A DNA stretch of 58,657 bases, taken from contig NZ_SJKB01000028.1 in the NCBI RefSeq assembly GCF_004331465.1, positions 1-58,657 on the forward strand. Direction: 5' to 3'. The notes under the pieces are model-generated. The model was not told the DNA's origin and made no database searches. It saw only the letters and a list, made by a program, of their open reading frames with translations. The stretch is from Kribbella pittospori. Lineage in GTDB: Bacteria; Actinomycetota; Actinomycetes; Propionibacteriales; Kribbellaceae. The position numbers and the translations under genes were made by a program. This document shows positions 16,989-26,300 of the stretch, piece by piece; position 1 is the first letter of the stretch, and each line of letters opens with the position of its first letter.

Positions 16989-19826
16989 TCAGCTGTTGAG
17001 GCGGATGATCTCGGGGGTGTCGGGAACAGGCTGTCCGAGCAGCAGCTCGGCCTGCGCGGGACGCAGTACGTCGAGGTCGCGCAGGATGGTGATCGACTCG
17101 TGCCAGTGGACCCGGGCGCGGTCGTCGTCGCCGAGCGCGTGGTACGCCTGACCGATCCCCCACAGCTGCTCGGACTCGTTGTAGCGGTCGCCCCAGTCCC
17201 GGAACAGCGGCAGCGCGGCGCGGTGGCACTCGATGGCCCGTGACGGCTGCCTCGACCGGAGATAGGCCCACCCGAGGTTCGCCAGCGCCAAGGCCTCGCC
17301 GGTGCGGTCGCCGAGGTCGCGGTGCCTCGCGATGCTCTGCTGCCCACAGACGATCGCCTCGTCGCAGCAACCGGCCGACTGCAGCGCCAACCCGAGGTGG
17401 TTCAGCGCAGAGGCCTCCCCCGGCACGTGACCTATCCGGAGATTGATCGCCAGCCCTTCCCGCAGACAGGCAACGGCCTCGTCGAGCTGCCCGAGCTGCC
17501 GGTAGGTGATACCGAGCCCGGTCAAGCATCCCGCCTCGCCGATGTGATTGCCGGTCTCGCGCCAGAGCTCCAGTGCTCTCTTGGTATGCCGCACCGCCTC
17601 GGCGAGGCGACCGACCTGCCCGCAGAGCACACCGAGGTCTTCCAGCGTCTGTGCTTCACCTTCCTGATCTCCGCTGCGGCCTGCAGCGTCGGCGGCCAGC
17701 TCGTTGAGCGTGATCCGTTCGCGGGAGTGGCCGCGGTTCGCAAGTGGCCGGTACAGCGCATGCACCAGCCGGACTGCCTGATGCGGCGCATTACCGGGCA
17801 ACTCCAGTGCTCGCCGTATGGTGGCGACCAGATCGGCCAGGTTGACCTCGGTCCACGCGATCGCCTCCGTCGGCGTCCGTAGCTCCCCCTGGCCGGCGAC
17901 GAGGGTTCGTGCGACCCGGCGTGACTCGGTGGGATGCACCAGAAGCGTCGCCTGCGTCGCCCACGCGAGGTAGGACGCGAGCAGACGTCGTACTGCGGCG
18001 TGACGCGCCTGCTCGGATTCGTCGGTCTGCGCACGGTCGCGGGCGTAGGCCAGAACCAAGTCGTGCATACGGTAGCGGCCGGGTTCTAGCTCGTACAGCA
18101 GGTACTCGTCGAGCAATGCCTCCAAGTGCGCGTCCGCCTCAGCTACCGATCGTCCGGACAGGGCAGCGGCCGTCTGTGGTGTGAGCTGGTCGCCCGGGTT
18201 CAGTCCCAGCAGTCGGAAGACTCGTTGTCGCTGCGGCGGCAGAGCGTCGTACGACAGGTTGAACGACGCCTCCTGTGAGACATCGGCCGACAACCGCCGA
18301 GCCAGGTCGCCCAGTGTCCAGGTCGGGTGCCCGCGGAGGCGGCGCGCGCCGAGCGTGATGGCCATGGGCAGATGGCCACACAGACTCGCGATCCGCGCTG
18401 CATCGGCCTCGTGCCCGGCCACGCGTTCGGGGCCGGCGATCCGGGCCAGCAACGCGATCGCCTCGGCCCGTGTGAAAACGTCCAGCGGAATCGGTTGGAC
18501 CCCGTCGAGTCCGGACAGCCGGCGGCGACTGGTGATCAGTACCAGGGAAGGTCCGCTCCCAGGCAGCAGCGGGCGTACCTGCTCCTCGGATGCGGCGTTG
18601 TCCAGCAGCACCAGAGACCGTCGACCGGCCAGGTGGCTGCGGTAGAGCGCGGCACGTGCTTCCAGGTCCTCAGGGACCTCCCAGCCCGGTACGCCGAGTT
18701 GGCGGAGAAAGCCACCGAGGACTGTCCCGGGATCGGCCGGCGTCCGTTGCGGATCGAAGCCGTGCAGGTTCGCCCACAACCGAACCTCGTCGAACCAGCC
18801 ACGGCGTACCAGGTCGTGCGCGGCGTGGATCGCGAACCGGGTCTTGCCGACACCCGCCATCCCTTCGATCGCGCAGACCACCGGTTGGCTCCCCCGGCCC
18901 TGTGCGGCAGGCGCCGCCAGCGCGGTCAGCGTGGCCTGCTCGCCGTCCCGGCCGGTGAACTCGGGGATGTCCATCGGCACCTGCTGCGGCGGCTTGCTCG
19001 GCTGGACCGCGACCACAGGCCCGGCCGCAGCCGGGGCGAGGGTCGGATCGCAGGTAAGGATCTTCTGCTGCAACTTCTGCAGCTCCGGACCGGGGTCCAG
19101 GCCCAGCTCCCCCGTCAGACGGTCACGGGCCTTGGCCAGCACCTGCAGGGCGTCGGCCTGCCGCCCGGCCCGGTACAGGCCTAGCGCGAGGCGGGCCCAG
19201 AGGCTCTCGCGATACGGATGGTCGCCGATCAGCCGGTGGACCTCGGCCACGGCCTGCTCGTGGCGGCCGCAGTCGAGGTCGGCGTCGATCGCGAGTTCGG
19301 TCGCGACCAGCCGGAGTTCGTCGAGATCCGTCGCCAGCCGCCGGCGGAGCAGGTCGGAACTGGCGTCCGCCAGCGCCGGACCGCGCCACAAGCTCAAGGC
19401 CTCGCGGAGCAGCCGTCCTCTCGCCGTGACGTCGACCGTGTCCCGACCCTGCTGGACCAGCCTGCTGAAGCGGTTGACGTCAATCGCCGCCGGGTCCGTC
19501 GCGAGCAGATAGCCCCCACCCCGCGCCTCCAGCCGTACGCCGTACCGATCGCGTCCCGCAGGCAACAGGCACGAGCGCAATCTCGAGACGTGGCTGCGCA
19601 GGCTGGCTCTGGCGGAGTCGGACGGGCTGCCGTCCCAGAGTAGGTCGATCACCCGATCGGCGGACACCAACCGGTTCGCCTCCAAAAGGAGGACCGCCAG
19701 CAGGGCGCGCTCCCGGCGTCGGCCGAGTTGCAGCCGTTCGGCGCCGTGCCAGGCCTCGATCGGCCCGAGCAGTCCGAACCTCGCCGAGCCGAGTTCCGGC
19801 TCACCCTCCCGCGGCAATATCTTCAC
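16989..19826 (-). CDS. AfsR/SARP-family regulator with NB-ARC and TPR domains
   Basis: The product has 945 aa. It begins with an OmpR-type winged helix (about 15-90: RFGLLGPIEAW, LWDGSPSDSARASLRSHVSR), followed by a bacterial transcriptional activation domain (about 95-245; WRGPALADASSDLLRR). An NB-ARC/STAND ATPase follows with Walker A GMAGVGKTRFAIHAA near residue 320, a Walker B-like SLVLLDNAASEEQ and a RRRLSGLDG sensor region. TPR repeats fill about 600-900 (CLTGLGITYRQLGQLDEAVA, SALNHLGLALQSAGCCDEAI). These regulators activate secondary metabolism or surface genes after nucleotide-dependent assembly. GTG at 19826 has GAGGA 8 bases upstream and starts right before the winged helix; the long ORF start at 19979 is not supported. 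It lies directly upstream of, and in the same direction as, the RHS1 operon. Confidence 0.88.
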   Translation of the reverse strand: MKILPREGEPELGSARFGLLGPIEAWHGAERLQLGRRRERALLAVLLLEANRLVSADRVIDLLWDGSPSDSARASLRSHVSRLRSCLLPAGRDRYGVRLEARGGGYLLATDPAAIDVNRFSRLVQQGRDTVDVTARGRLLREALSLWRGPALADASSDLLRRRLATDLDELRLVATELAIDADLDCGRHEQAVAEVHRLIGDHPYRESLWARLALGLYRAGRQADALQVLAKARDRLTGELGLDPGPELQKLQQKILTCDPTLAPAAAGPVVAVQPSKPPQQVPMDIPEFTGRDGEQATLTALAAPAAQGRGSQPVVCAIEGMAGVGKTRFAIHAAHDLVRRGWFDEVRLWANLHGFDPQRTPADPGTVLGGFLRQLGVPGWEVPEDLEARAALYRSHLAGRRSLVLLDNAASEEQVRPLLPGSGPSLVLITSRRRLSGLDGVQPIPLDVFTRAEAIALLARIAGPERVAGHEADAARIASLCGHLPMAITLGARRLRGHPTWTLGDLARRLSADVSQEASFNLSYDALPPQRQRVFRLLGLNPGDQLTPQTAAALSGRSVAEADAHLEALLDEYLLYELEPGRYRMHDLVLAYARDRAQTDESEQARHAAVRRLLASYLAWATQATLLVHPTESRRVARTLVAGQGELRTPTEAIAWTEVNLADLVATIRRALELPGNAPHQAVRLVHALYRPLANRGHSRERITLNELAADAAGRSGDQEGEAQTLEDLGVLCGQVGRLAEAVRHTKRALELWRETGNHIGEAGCLTGLGITYRQLGQLDEAVACLREGLAINLRIGHVPGEASALNHLGLALQSAGCCDEAIVCGQQSIARHRDLGDRTGEALALANLGWAYLRSRQPSRAIECHRAALPLFRDWGDRYNESEQLWGIGQAYHALGDDDRARVHWHESITILRDLDVLRPAQAELLLGQPVPDTPEIIRLNS

Positions 19827-19933
19827 TGCCCGATCCTCACTTTCCGGCCCCAGCCCGGCCCGATCATCCGCCCCGGATCGAACCCCGCGCCGACAGTGTG
19901 CCGCGCCAGGGTGTCGTCCGGGACGCTCCGGAA

Positions 19934-20400
19934 CTACGACGTACGGCCGGAACGCCTTGTGACACGGGCCGCTGTCCACTGGCCAACACCCCCGCGCCGG
20001 ACAGCGATCGCGATGGCGGCCACAATGATGCCGAGGGCGGCCAGAAGCACGAACGCCATGACAGCAGCCGCGGAACCAACACCCGAAGAGGCGCCCACCT
20101 CCGGCACGCCGACGCAGGATCCCGGGAACAGTACGCCGTTCGAGGCGTTTCCCTCATTCTCCATGGACGCCAACCACCGACCCTTCTCGATGGCATGCAC
20201 GACCGCTGCCTGCACGTTCGAAGAACAGCCGCCCGGGTACACCGCACCTTCGGAAATGTTGATGACCTGCGCCCCGCGATCCGCCGCATAGACGATGCCA
20301 CTACTCAGTTGTTCGGCGTAGCGTCCGCGACGATGGTGAGGATCGGGGCCATCGGCCGCGACACCGTTGCGGCCATCCAACACTCACTTCGCGAGGCTGG
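19934..20400 (-). pseudogene. Mycosin-like (type VII secretion) subtilase, frameshifted and internally deleted
   Basis: The readable parts are GNGVAADG/MAPILTIVADATPNN in one frame, then LSSGIVYAADRGAQVINISE and NEGNASNGVLFPGSCVGVPE in another, followed by a C-terminal membrane segment VMAFVLLAALGIIVAAIAIA and RR. This is the middle and end of an S8 protease of the mycosin type, which is anchored by a C-terminal helix. The reading jumps from VGVPEVGA to the membrane anchor, so the block with the catalytic GTS-x-A serine is deleted. A frameshift lies near 20310. The Asp and His region is not clearly retained. No type VII core genes are in the window. Confidence 0.65.
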
Positions 20401-21156
20401 CGATCGTCCGTCGGTCGCCGCCGACCTCTGTCCCCAAACGATCCGGGCATACGGTGCTGCGACCGTCCTCACGCTGCAAACCCAGCGCGCGACCTGGACC
20501 CGCCGGAACCTCCTCGCCGAAGCCGCACGCCAGACCCGCCTACTCCGCCTCGCATCCGCCGGCGAGCGATTCGCCGTAGTCCAATCCAAGCCCCTGTGCG
20601 TGTGGGTACCCAAGCCTGACTATCAACCTGCTCCAGGCCAGCAGACCGACGACTAGAGCGGGCATTGGTGCACCAAGTTCTGCAGCTTCGGGACTACGAG
20701 ACGCTGGCGGACTTCGAGCGGAAGATGGGCTCGTGGGACGCGATGAACACGCGGCAGTCGAACATGATGCAGCGGACCGGCCTCGAGACACGGTTCTTCA
20801 CCACACCACCTCCGGGGCGGGGTTGATCACGCGCGACCGCCTCGGGAAGCCACCCGACCCGGCACCGGTCGACACCGACGCGGCCTTCGAGGCGCTCGGC
20901 CTGGCCGTGCTGATCCTCATGCTCGACCCCGTCTCCGGCGCCCACTGGAGGATCTGATGGACCGGTTGGCCGAGCACTACGCCCGGCCGCGGCTGGAGCC
21001 GCACTGGACGCCGGGCTACGCCGCCGATGACGTCGAGGCGGTGTTCGGGTGACCACGACTGGCGGGGAGCCGAGATACAGCGGTGGGGAGCCGAAGTACA
21101 GCGCGCGAGGCGGCTGGGCGACGACCGCTCGCGTCGTACGCCACGACCACACTGCG
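20401..21156. other. Unrecognised remnants
   Basis: Short open stretches are visible but none is a convincing gene. On the plus strand about 20670-20826 reads HQVLQLRDYETLADFERKM, then NTRQSNMMQRTGLETRFFT, before a stop. About 20827-20957 and 20957-21052 give two more short frames (AFEALGLAVLILMLDPVSGA; MDRLAEHYARPRLEPHW). Their tone is protein-like but I recognise no family. They are probably truncated genes. Confidence 0.35.
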
Positions 21157-21618
21157 ATGACGGACATCGTGGTGACGAGGCTGGAACCGACTCCGCCGCC
21201 CGTGCTGGCCAACCCGCGGCGGCCCCACGGTGACCTGTCCACCGCCACAGTGGCTGAGATCGTCGCGATCGCAGAACCGATCTGGGCCACATCGAAGCAC
21301 GTCCGGACCAACCTGCGCTGCGGCATCAAGGACCTGCTGGCCGAGCTGGAGAAGGCTCATCGACCCAGCGAAGACCCCGAAGACGTGTTCGCACGAGTCA
21401 AGGACCACCTGGACCAGGCGGCCTCGCTGATCTCGAGTGCGGGACCGGTGATGACTCCGGCCAGGCGAAGGACTGAACCGAGCGAGGTGCGAGTCCCGGC
21501 CGATCTGGCCGGACCGGTCGACGTCGCTCTGGCCAAGTCTGTCGACCAGGTCCCCGCGCCGAACGCGCTGCCGGGCGGATCGCGCTATGAGGTGAAGTGG
21601 GACGGCTACCTTCACTGA
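21157..21618 (+). pseudogene. Chimeric ORF ending in an ATP-dependent DNA ligase N-terminus
   Basis: This 153-codon frame joins unrelated pieces. The first part (MTDIVVTRLEPTPPPVLANP, VAEIVAIAEPIWATSKHVRT) resembles the N-terminus of a site-specific recombinase, which is a low-confidence guess. The last part (PVDVALAKSVDQVPAPNALP, then RYEVKWDGY) matches the start of LigC-type ATP-dependent DNA ligases, including the nucleotidyl-lysine motif K-x-DG (KWDG). It stops three codons after that motif, where an ANTAR-domain remnant begins on the other strand. The ligase cannot function. Confidence 0.5.
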
Positions 21619-21835
21619 ACCTGTCAAACGACTGGCTCTGGTGCCAGCGGGCGATTGGTAGAGCTGTTCTGGTTGGCGGGGCAGCTTGCGGGTGTCGATG
21701 AGTTCTTGGGCGACGTCGCGCAGTTTGCGGTTGTTGGCTTGTGAGTAGCGCTTGAGGATTGTGAAGGCCCGATCGCCGTCGAGGTCGAAGCGCTCCATGA
21801 GGGATGCCCATTGCTTGTCCGACTAGCTGCACTGC
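21615..21835 (-). pseudogene. ANTAR-domain (GAF-ANTAR regulator) C-terminal remnant
   Basis: The frame reads MERFDLDGDRAFTILKRYSQ, then ANNRKLRDVAQELIDTRKLP. This is the second and third helices of an ANTAR RNA-binding antitermination domain, which usually ends GAF-ANTAR stress regulators. The GAF sensor and the beginning of ANTAR (AKG-x-LM) are disrupted just upstream. No start codon with a ribosome binding site is present. The frame runs on past the domain without homology. Confidence 0.68.
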
Positions 21836-21878
21836 CCGCATCGAACCCAAACGTCGTCTGGTCGCGATCGTGCCGCTG

Positions 21879-22973
21879 TCAGGTCGTGGGGCCGCTTAGG
21901 TAGAGCGCGTCGATCTCGGCGTAGCAGTCGCCCTTGGTGAACCGTAGCGCGTTCGTCCCGGCGGTCAGTGCGACGTCGACGCCGACCATGGTCCAGTTCT
22001 CCCAGCCGAGGTTCTGATACCGCACTGTCGTCGCGGGACCGCCGTTCACCGACAGGTTGTGGCTGCACACGGTGGTCGTCCCGTTCCCGCCGCGGATCCT
22101 TATCCGGTGCTGGCCGACGGCGGTGGCGTGCACGGTGAACGTGACCGAGCTGTCCGGGAAGTCGATCTTGCCGACCTTGGTGCCACCGGATGAGCTGACG
22201 TTGTTGGCCAGCCGGACGGCGTTGACCAGAGTGGCGTTCGAGGTCTGCTCGGCCTCGTAGAGGGTGAGCGGGATCCCGGTCAGCGCGGTGTACCAGCGCG
22301 CCGCTGCCCGCGACGCCGCCCCGTAGCCCGGGTGGAACGGGTCGATCAGCTCGGACTGGATCAGGCTGCCTCCGGTGTCGACGGTGGTCACGTCGCGGCC
22401 GGCGGACGCCATCGACCCGACCAGCCCGGGGAGGATCGCGTTGAATGCCTGTACCCGGCGGTTGTGGGCGGCGTCGGCCAGGGGCGGCAGGCTGGTGACG
22501 ATTACCTGTGTCTCCGGCGCGGTGGTGGTGATCCGGTCCAGCAAGGCCCTCATCCGACTCGGTGCGCCCGCGGTCGAGGCATCGGTGTACATGTCGTTGG
22601 TGCCGATCTGCAGCAGCACGATCTGTGGCTGGTAGGTGTTCAGCCAGCCGATCACGTTGTCGTGGATCTGCTGGATCGTCCATCCGCCGTGTCCCTCATG
22701 GTTCTTGTCCGGCAGCGCCGGACCACCGCTCGACACCGAGCCGACGAAGTCCACCTGCCAGCCGTCCGCGGCGAGCAACTGCCACAGATCCGTCCGGTAC
22801 CCGCCGCGCGCGCTGTCGGCGCCGGCGGTGTTCGAGTCGCCGAGGGGCATGACCTGGACCGGTGCTGACTGCTGCCAGGGTGACTCGCCCTTCTCGGGGA
22901 AACTGCGCACGCCGGCGGGCAGCAGTGCAGCCGTCGCGATCAGGACGGTGAGTGCTCGGATGGCTTGGCGCAT
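21879..22973 (-). CDS. Secreted SGNH/GDSL hydrolase with C-terminal carbohydrate-binding module
   Basis: The product has 364 aa. A signal peptide (MRQAIRALTVLIATAALLPA) is followed by an SGNH esterase domain. The blocks are PLGDSNTAGADS (Ser of block I), GTNDMYTD (Asn of block III) and DPFHPGYG (catalytic Asp-His of block V). A C-terminal domain from about 240 starts LYEAEQTSNATLVNA and has the beta-sandwich pattern of CBM35/CBM6. The combination is typical of acetyl-xylan or other polysaccharide esterases that act outside the cell. No strong Shine-Dalgarno sequence is visible before the ATG. It stands alone. Confidence 0.87.
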   Translation of the reverse strand: MRQAIRALTVLIATAALLPAGVRSFPEKGESPWQQSAPVQVMPLGDSNTAGADSARGGYRTDLWQLLAADGWQVDFVGSVSSGGPALPDKNHEGHGGWTIQQIHDNVIGWLNTYQPQIVLLQIGTNDMYTDASTAGAPSRMRALLDRITTTAPETQVIVTSLPPLADAAHNRRVQAFNAILPGLVGSMASAGRDVTTVDTGGSLIQSELIDPFHPGYGAASRAAARWYTALTGIPLTLYEAEQTSNATLVNAVRLANNVSSSGGTKVGKIDFPDSSVTFTVHATAVGQHRIRIRGGNGTTTVCSHNLSVNGGPATTVRYQNLGWENWTMVGVDVALTAGTNALRFTKGDCYAEIDALYLSGPTT

Positions 22974-23396
22974 ACCGACGAGCCTGACAGGGCCGGATCA
23001 GCCATGCCAAGCCTTTCGACGACCATGCAGCCGTGTCGATTCCGGCTCGGGGCCTGCCGTATTGATCAAAAGGACGGAGGCCGAGGCCGACGTTCCCGCC
23101 GTCCCCGGTGCCGATGTCCGGCGGTCGAGGAAGGACGCCGCACTCAACGACCCCAGGTTTGCCTCACGCTTGTCTCGCGGTACCTGGCCACAGGTGCGGA
23201 AGGTGGTCGAACCGTACCAACCCACGGCGGGTATCCTGCTCGTCGAGTTGCGCCAGATCCCGCGCCGCGGCCTCGCGCGCCTGCGCCTGCAACTCTCCCG
23301 CCGCATATCCGCTGTGGACGTCGTGCACCCTGGCTCCGCGGGCGCCTCACCCGGACCAGTTGAGCAGTCAGAATGAGGCGCCCACAGCGGCGCTGT
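22974..23396. other. Intergenic region upstream of the SGNH gene
   Basis: Frames on both strands remain open but show nothing recognisable, and composition is ordinary. It should contain the promoter of the SGNH hydrolase (minus strand) and the end of the FG-GAP gene transcript. No hairpin with a T-run was seen. Confidence 0.35.
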
Positions 23397-26300
23397 TCAA
23401 TTGGCCGCAGTCAGGTTCCAACGTTGGCAACTGCCGTTCCAGTAGGGCCAGGTGATGACATCGGATCCCATGACGGCACTGCAGCCGGCGACGTCCATCG
23501 ATCGTCCCGACGAGTTCTGCAGGATGCTCCAGGAGCCGCCGGCGGCGGGTTCTATTCGCCAGGACTGGCAGTCGGCGGCGTCGTTCGGGGTGATTGGCAG
23601 GATCGGTGACCCGTTGCTGCCTGGGCAGCCTTCGACGTCGATGTTCTTCTGCGAGTTCGGGTCGTGGATCTGGTAGATGTCGTCGCCCTTCGGGACGATC
23701 TGCCAGCGTTGGCAGGGGCTGCCGGCGACCCAGGTCCACATGCGGATGTCTGTGCTGGCCGGATTGGTGCCGCAGTCTTTGATGTCGAGCACGTGGCCGC
23801 TCTTGACCGAGGCCATCTTGTAGCGACCGCTGAGGGTCTGCCCGGTGAAGGCCGGTCGCAGGATCCACTGCTGACTAGCGTCGGCTGAACAGGTCTGCTG
23901 CACCACCGGTACCGCATCGCCGAGCGATCCGCCGCGGACCGCGGCACACTTCCCGCTGTGGGCGAAGCGAAGCCGGACTACGGTGTCGTAGCTGCTGCCT
24001 TCGAGGTATTCGACTGTCATCTGCTGGTTGCCGGTGCCCACGCAGGGCCATTGCAGCAGGGGTACGTCGTCACCGAGCAGGTTGTCGTCGACGTGGACGC
24101 AGCGGGCTTTGCCGTCGTTCTGGACTCCGCTGCCGTGCACAGTGTGGACCTCGAACTGTTCAGTGCCGGCGATCTGGGTCAGCCGGAACCGCTGCTGGAT
24201 GTTGCCGTTACAGGAGTACTGGTGGATCGGCGCGGCGTCGGTCTGACTCGCCGCCGGCACATCGAGGCACTTGCTGGAGTGCCGCGCGACCAGCTCGTAG
24301 GCACGGTTGTCGATATCGAACCTCGGCCCGGTCGTCGCCGCCACCGCCTCCTCCCGCCACCCCGACACCGGCGCCGCGAACGACGTCCCGCTCGAAACCA
24401 GGGTAGAGACGTCGCGCCCCCCTCCGTCGAGCGCGGAGACGAGCGCGACGTCGTCCGTGCCGTCGCCGGTGTAGTCGCCCGCACCGAGCGCGTTCCTCGC
24501 CGGGTCGAGCGTGCCGCGATACCACTGCGATTCGGTCATCGCGGTACCGCTCGAGACGAAGACGCGCAAGGCGAGATCGGTCTGCCCGTGTTCGTACATG
24601 GCGACGATGTCGTCCTTGCGGTCACCGTTGACGTCGGCCACGACCGGCTTGCTCTTCTCCCAGCAATACGCGCCCTCGTACAGCGGCACCGGTGTGGGCG
24701 CGAACGAGGTCCCAGTGGACTTGCGGACAGTGACACGTGTCTGACAGTTGCCCAGGTTGGACATATCGACCAGATCGTCACGTCCATCACCGTCGACGTC
24801 TGCGAGCAGGGGCGCACTCCGGGCCCATTCACCGGACCCGGCTGAGGTGCTGACCCATTGCACCGGGGTGCCGAGGTTTCCGCCGCGGAAGATCAGGACC
24901 CGCCAGGTGCCGTTCCCGTCGTTCAGTTGTACGGCGATGTCGTCCTTGCCGTCGCCGTCCGCATCACCGGCGAAGATCCGCGCACCACTCAGCGGCCAGC
25001 CCGCCGAGCCGCTGTGCCACACCGGCAGCGAGGGCGAGTCGTACCGATTGCCGTCGGACTTCAACAGGTACGCGCCGATCCGGCGCCCCGCCTCCTCCCG
25101 GAACAATACGATGTCCGCCCGCTGGTCACCGTCGAAATCGCCCTGCACCGGCCGGGACCGATACAGCGCGTATCCACCGTTCTCGCCCGAGTCCCAGGCG
25201 AGCGTCCCGGTCTGCAGACCACCGGGTTTGGCCAGCACGTTCCAGACCCCGGTCCGGCCCCACCCATGATCCAGTACGGCGCTGATGTCGGCGCGACCGT
25301 CGCCGTTGATGTCACCACGCACCCGGGGAATCGTCTGCGGATTGTCCGACGAGATCACGTCGTAGGCGGGGCCGAGCGTGCTCGTGTTTCCCGCCTTGTC
25401 GACCGCGCGGACGAACAGGCGTTGCTGCGGTCCGATCACCGGATCCGGCCACACCGTCACCGGCAACCGGGCCACCCCATCGGGCCCAGCCTTGATCCGC
25501 GACAGCACCTTGTCCTGCTGGAAGCCGTACAAGTACTCCGCGACATCGCTGTCCGAGCCGCCCGGACGTAGCGTCACGATACCGGTCGTCCGCGCCGGGA
25601 TCCCCGGCTCACCCTCAGGCGGGAAATCGACGGACGACACCTGTGGCGTGGCAGGCCGGGTCGCATCGAGGACGAAGTAGCACTTCGTGCTGTCCGGTCC
25701 GAACTCGATCCCGTCGTCGGCCACGTTGTCGTTGCTGCTGGCAACGTAATAGTACGGCACCCCGGCGGCCAGTGCGGTCTCCGGCAACTGGGGCCACGCG
25801 AAGGCGGCACCGGAGGTTGTCGTGCTGGACACCGCTTGGTACGCGACTGCTCCGGTGTCCACGCGGTGCACTGACAGCCTCGTAGTGATGTTGTCGTTGT
25901 CCGGGTCGCTCGCCACCGCGGCGAACGTCGGCGGGACAATGCCACTGACAACTGTCGGTGCGCTCGCGGTGCCGCACGGACGTGGCCGGGAGAAGTTCAC
26001 CTTGACCGGCTGCCGGGGTGCGTTGTTGTAGCTCACCACCAGCTTCGCTGTGCCCGGGTGGAACTTCTTCCACTGGAACTTGTTACCCTCGTCCGGCGCG
26101 CGGAGACCGAACGTCGCCGTGCCCGCACGCGCAGTGGCGACTCCCTGGATCACGGCCTTGACCCTGGCATCGGTGAACCGCATGCCCATGTCCGGCTGAC
26201 CGCTGCCGGTGTGGGCGTTGCCGCTGGCCCGGGCCAGTTCGCTGAGCCAGTGACCAGGGACGGAGTTGCCCCACTCGAGCTCCTCACTGGGTGTGATCGC

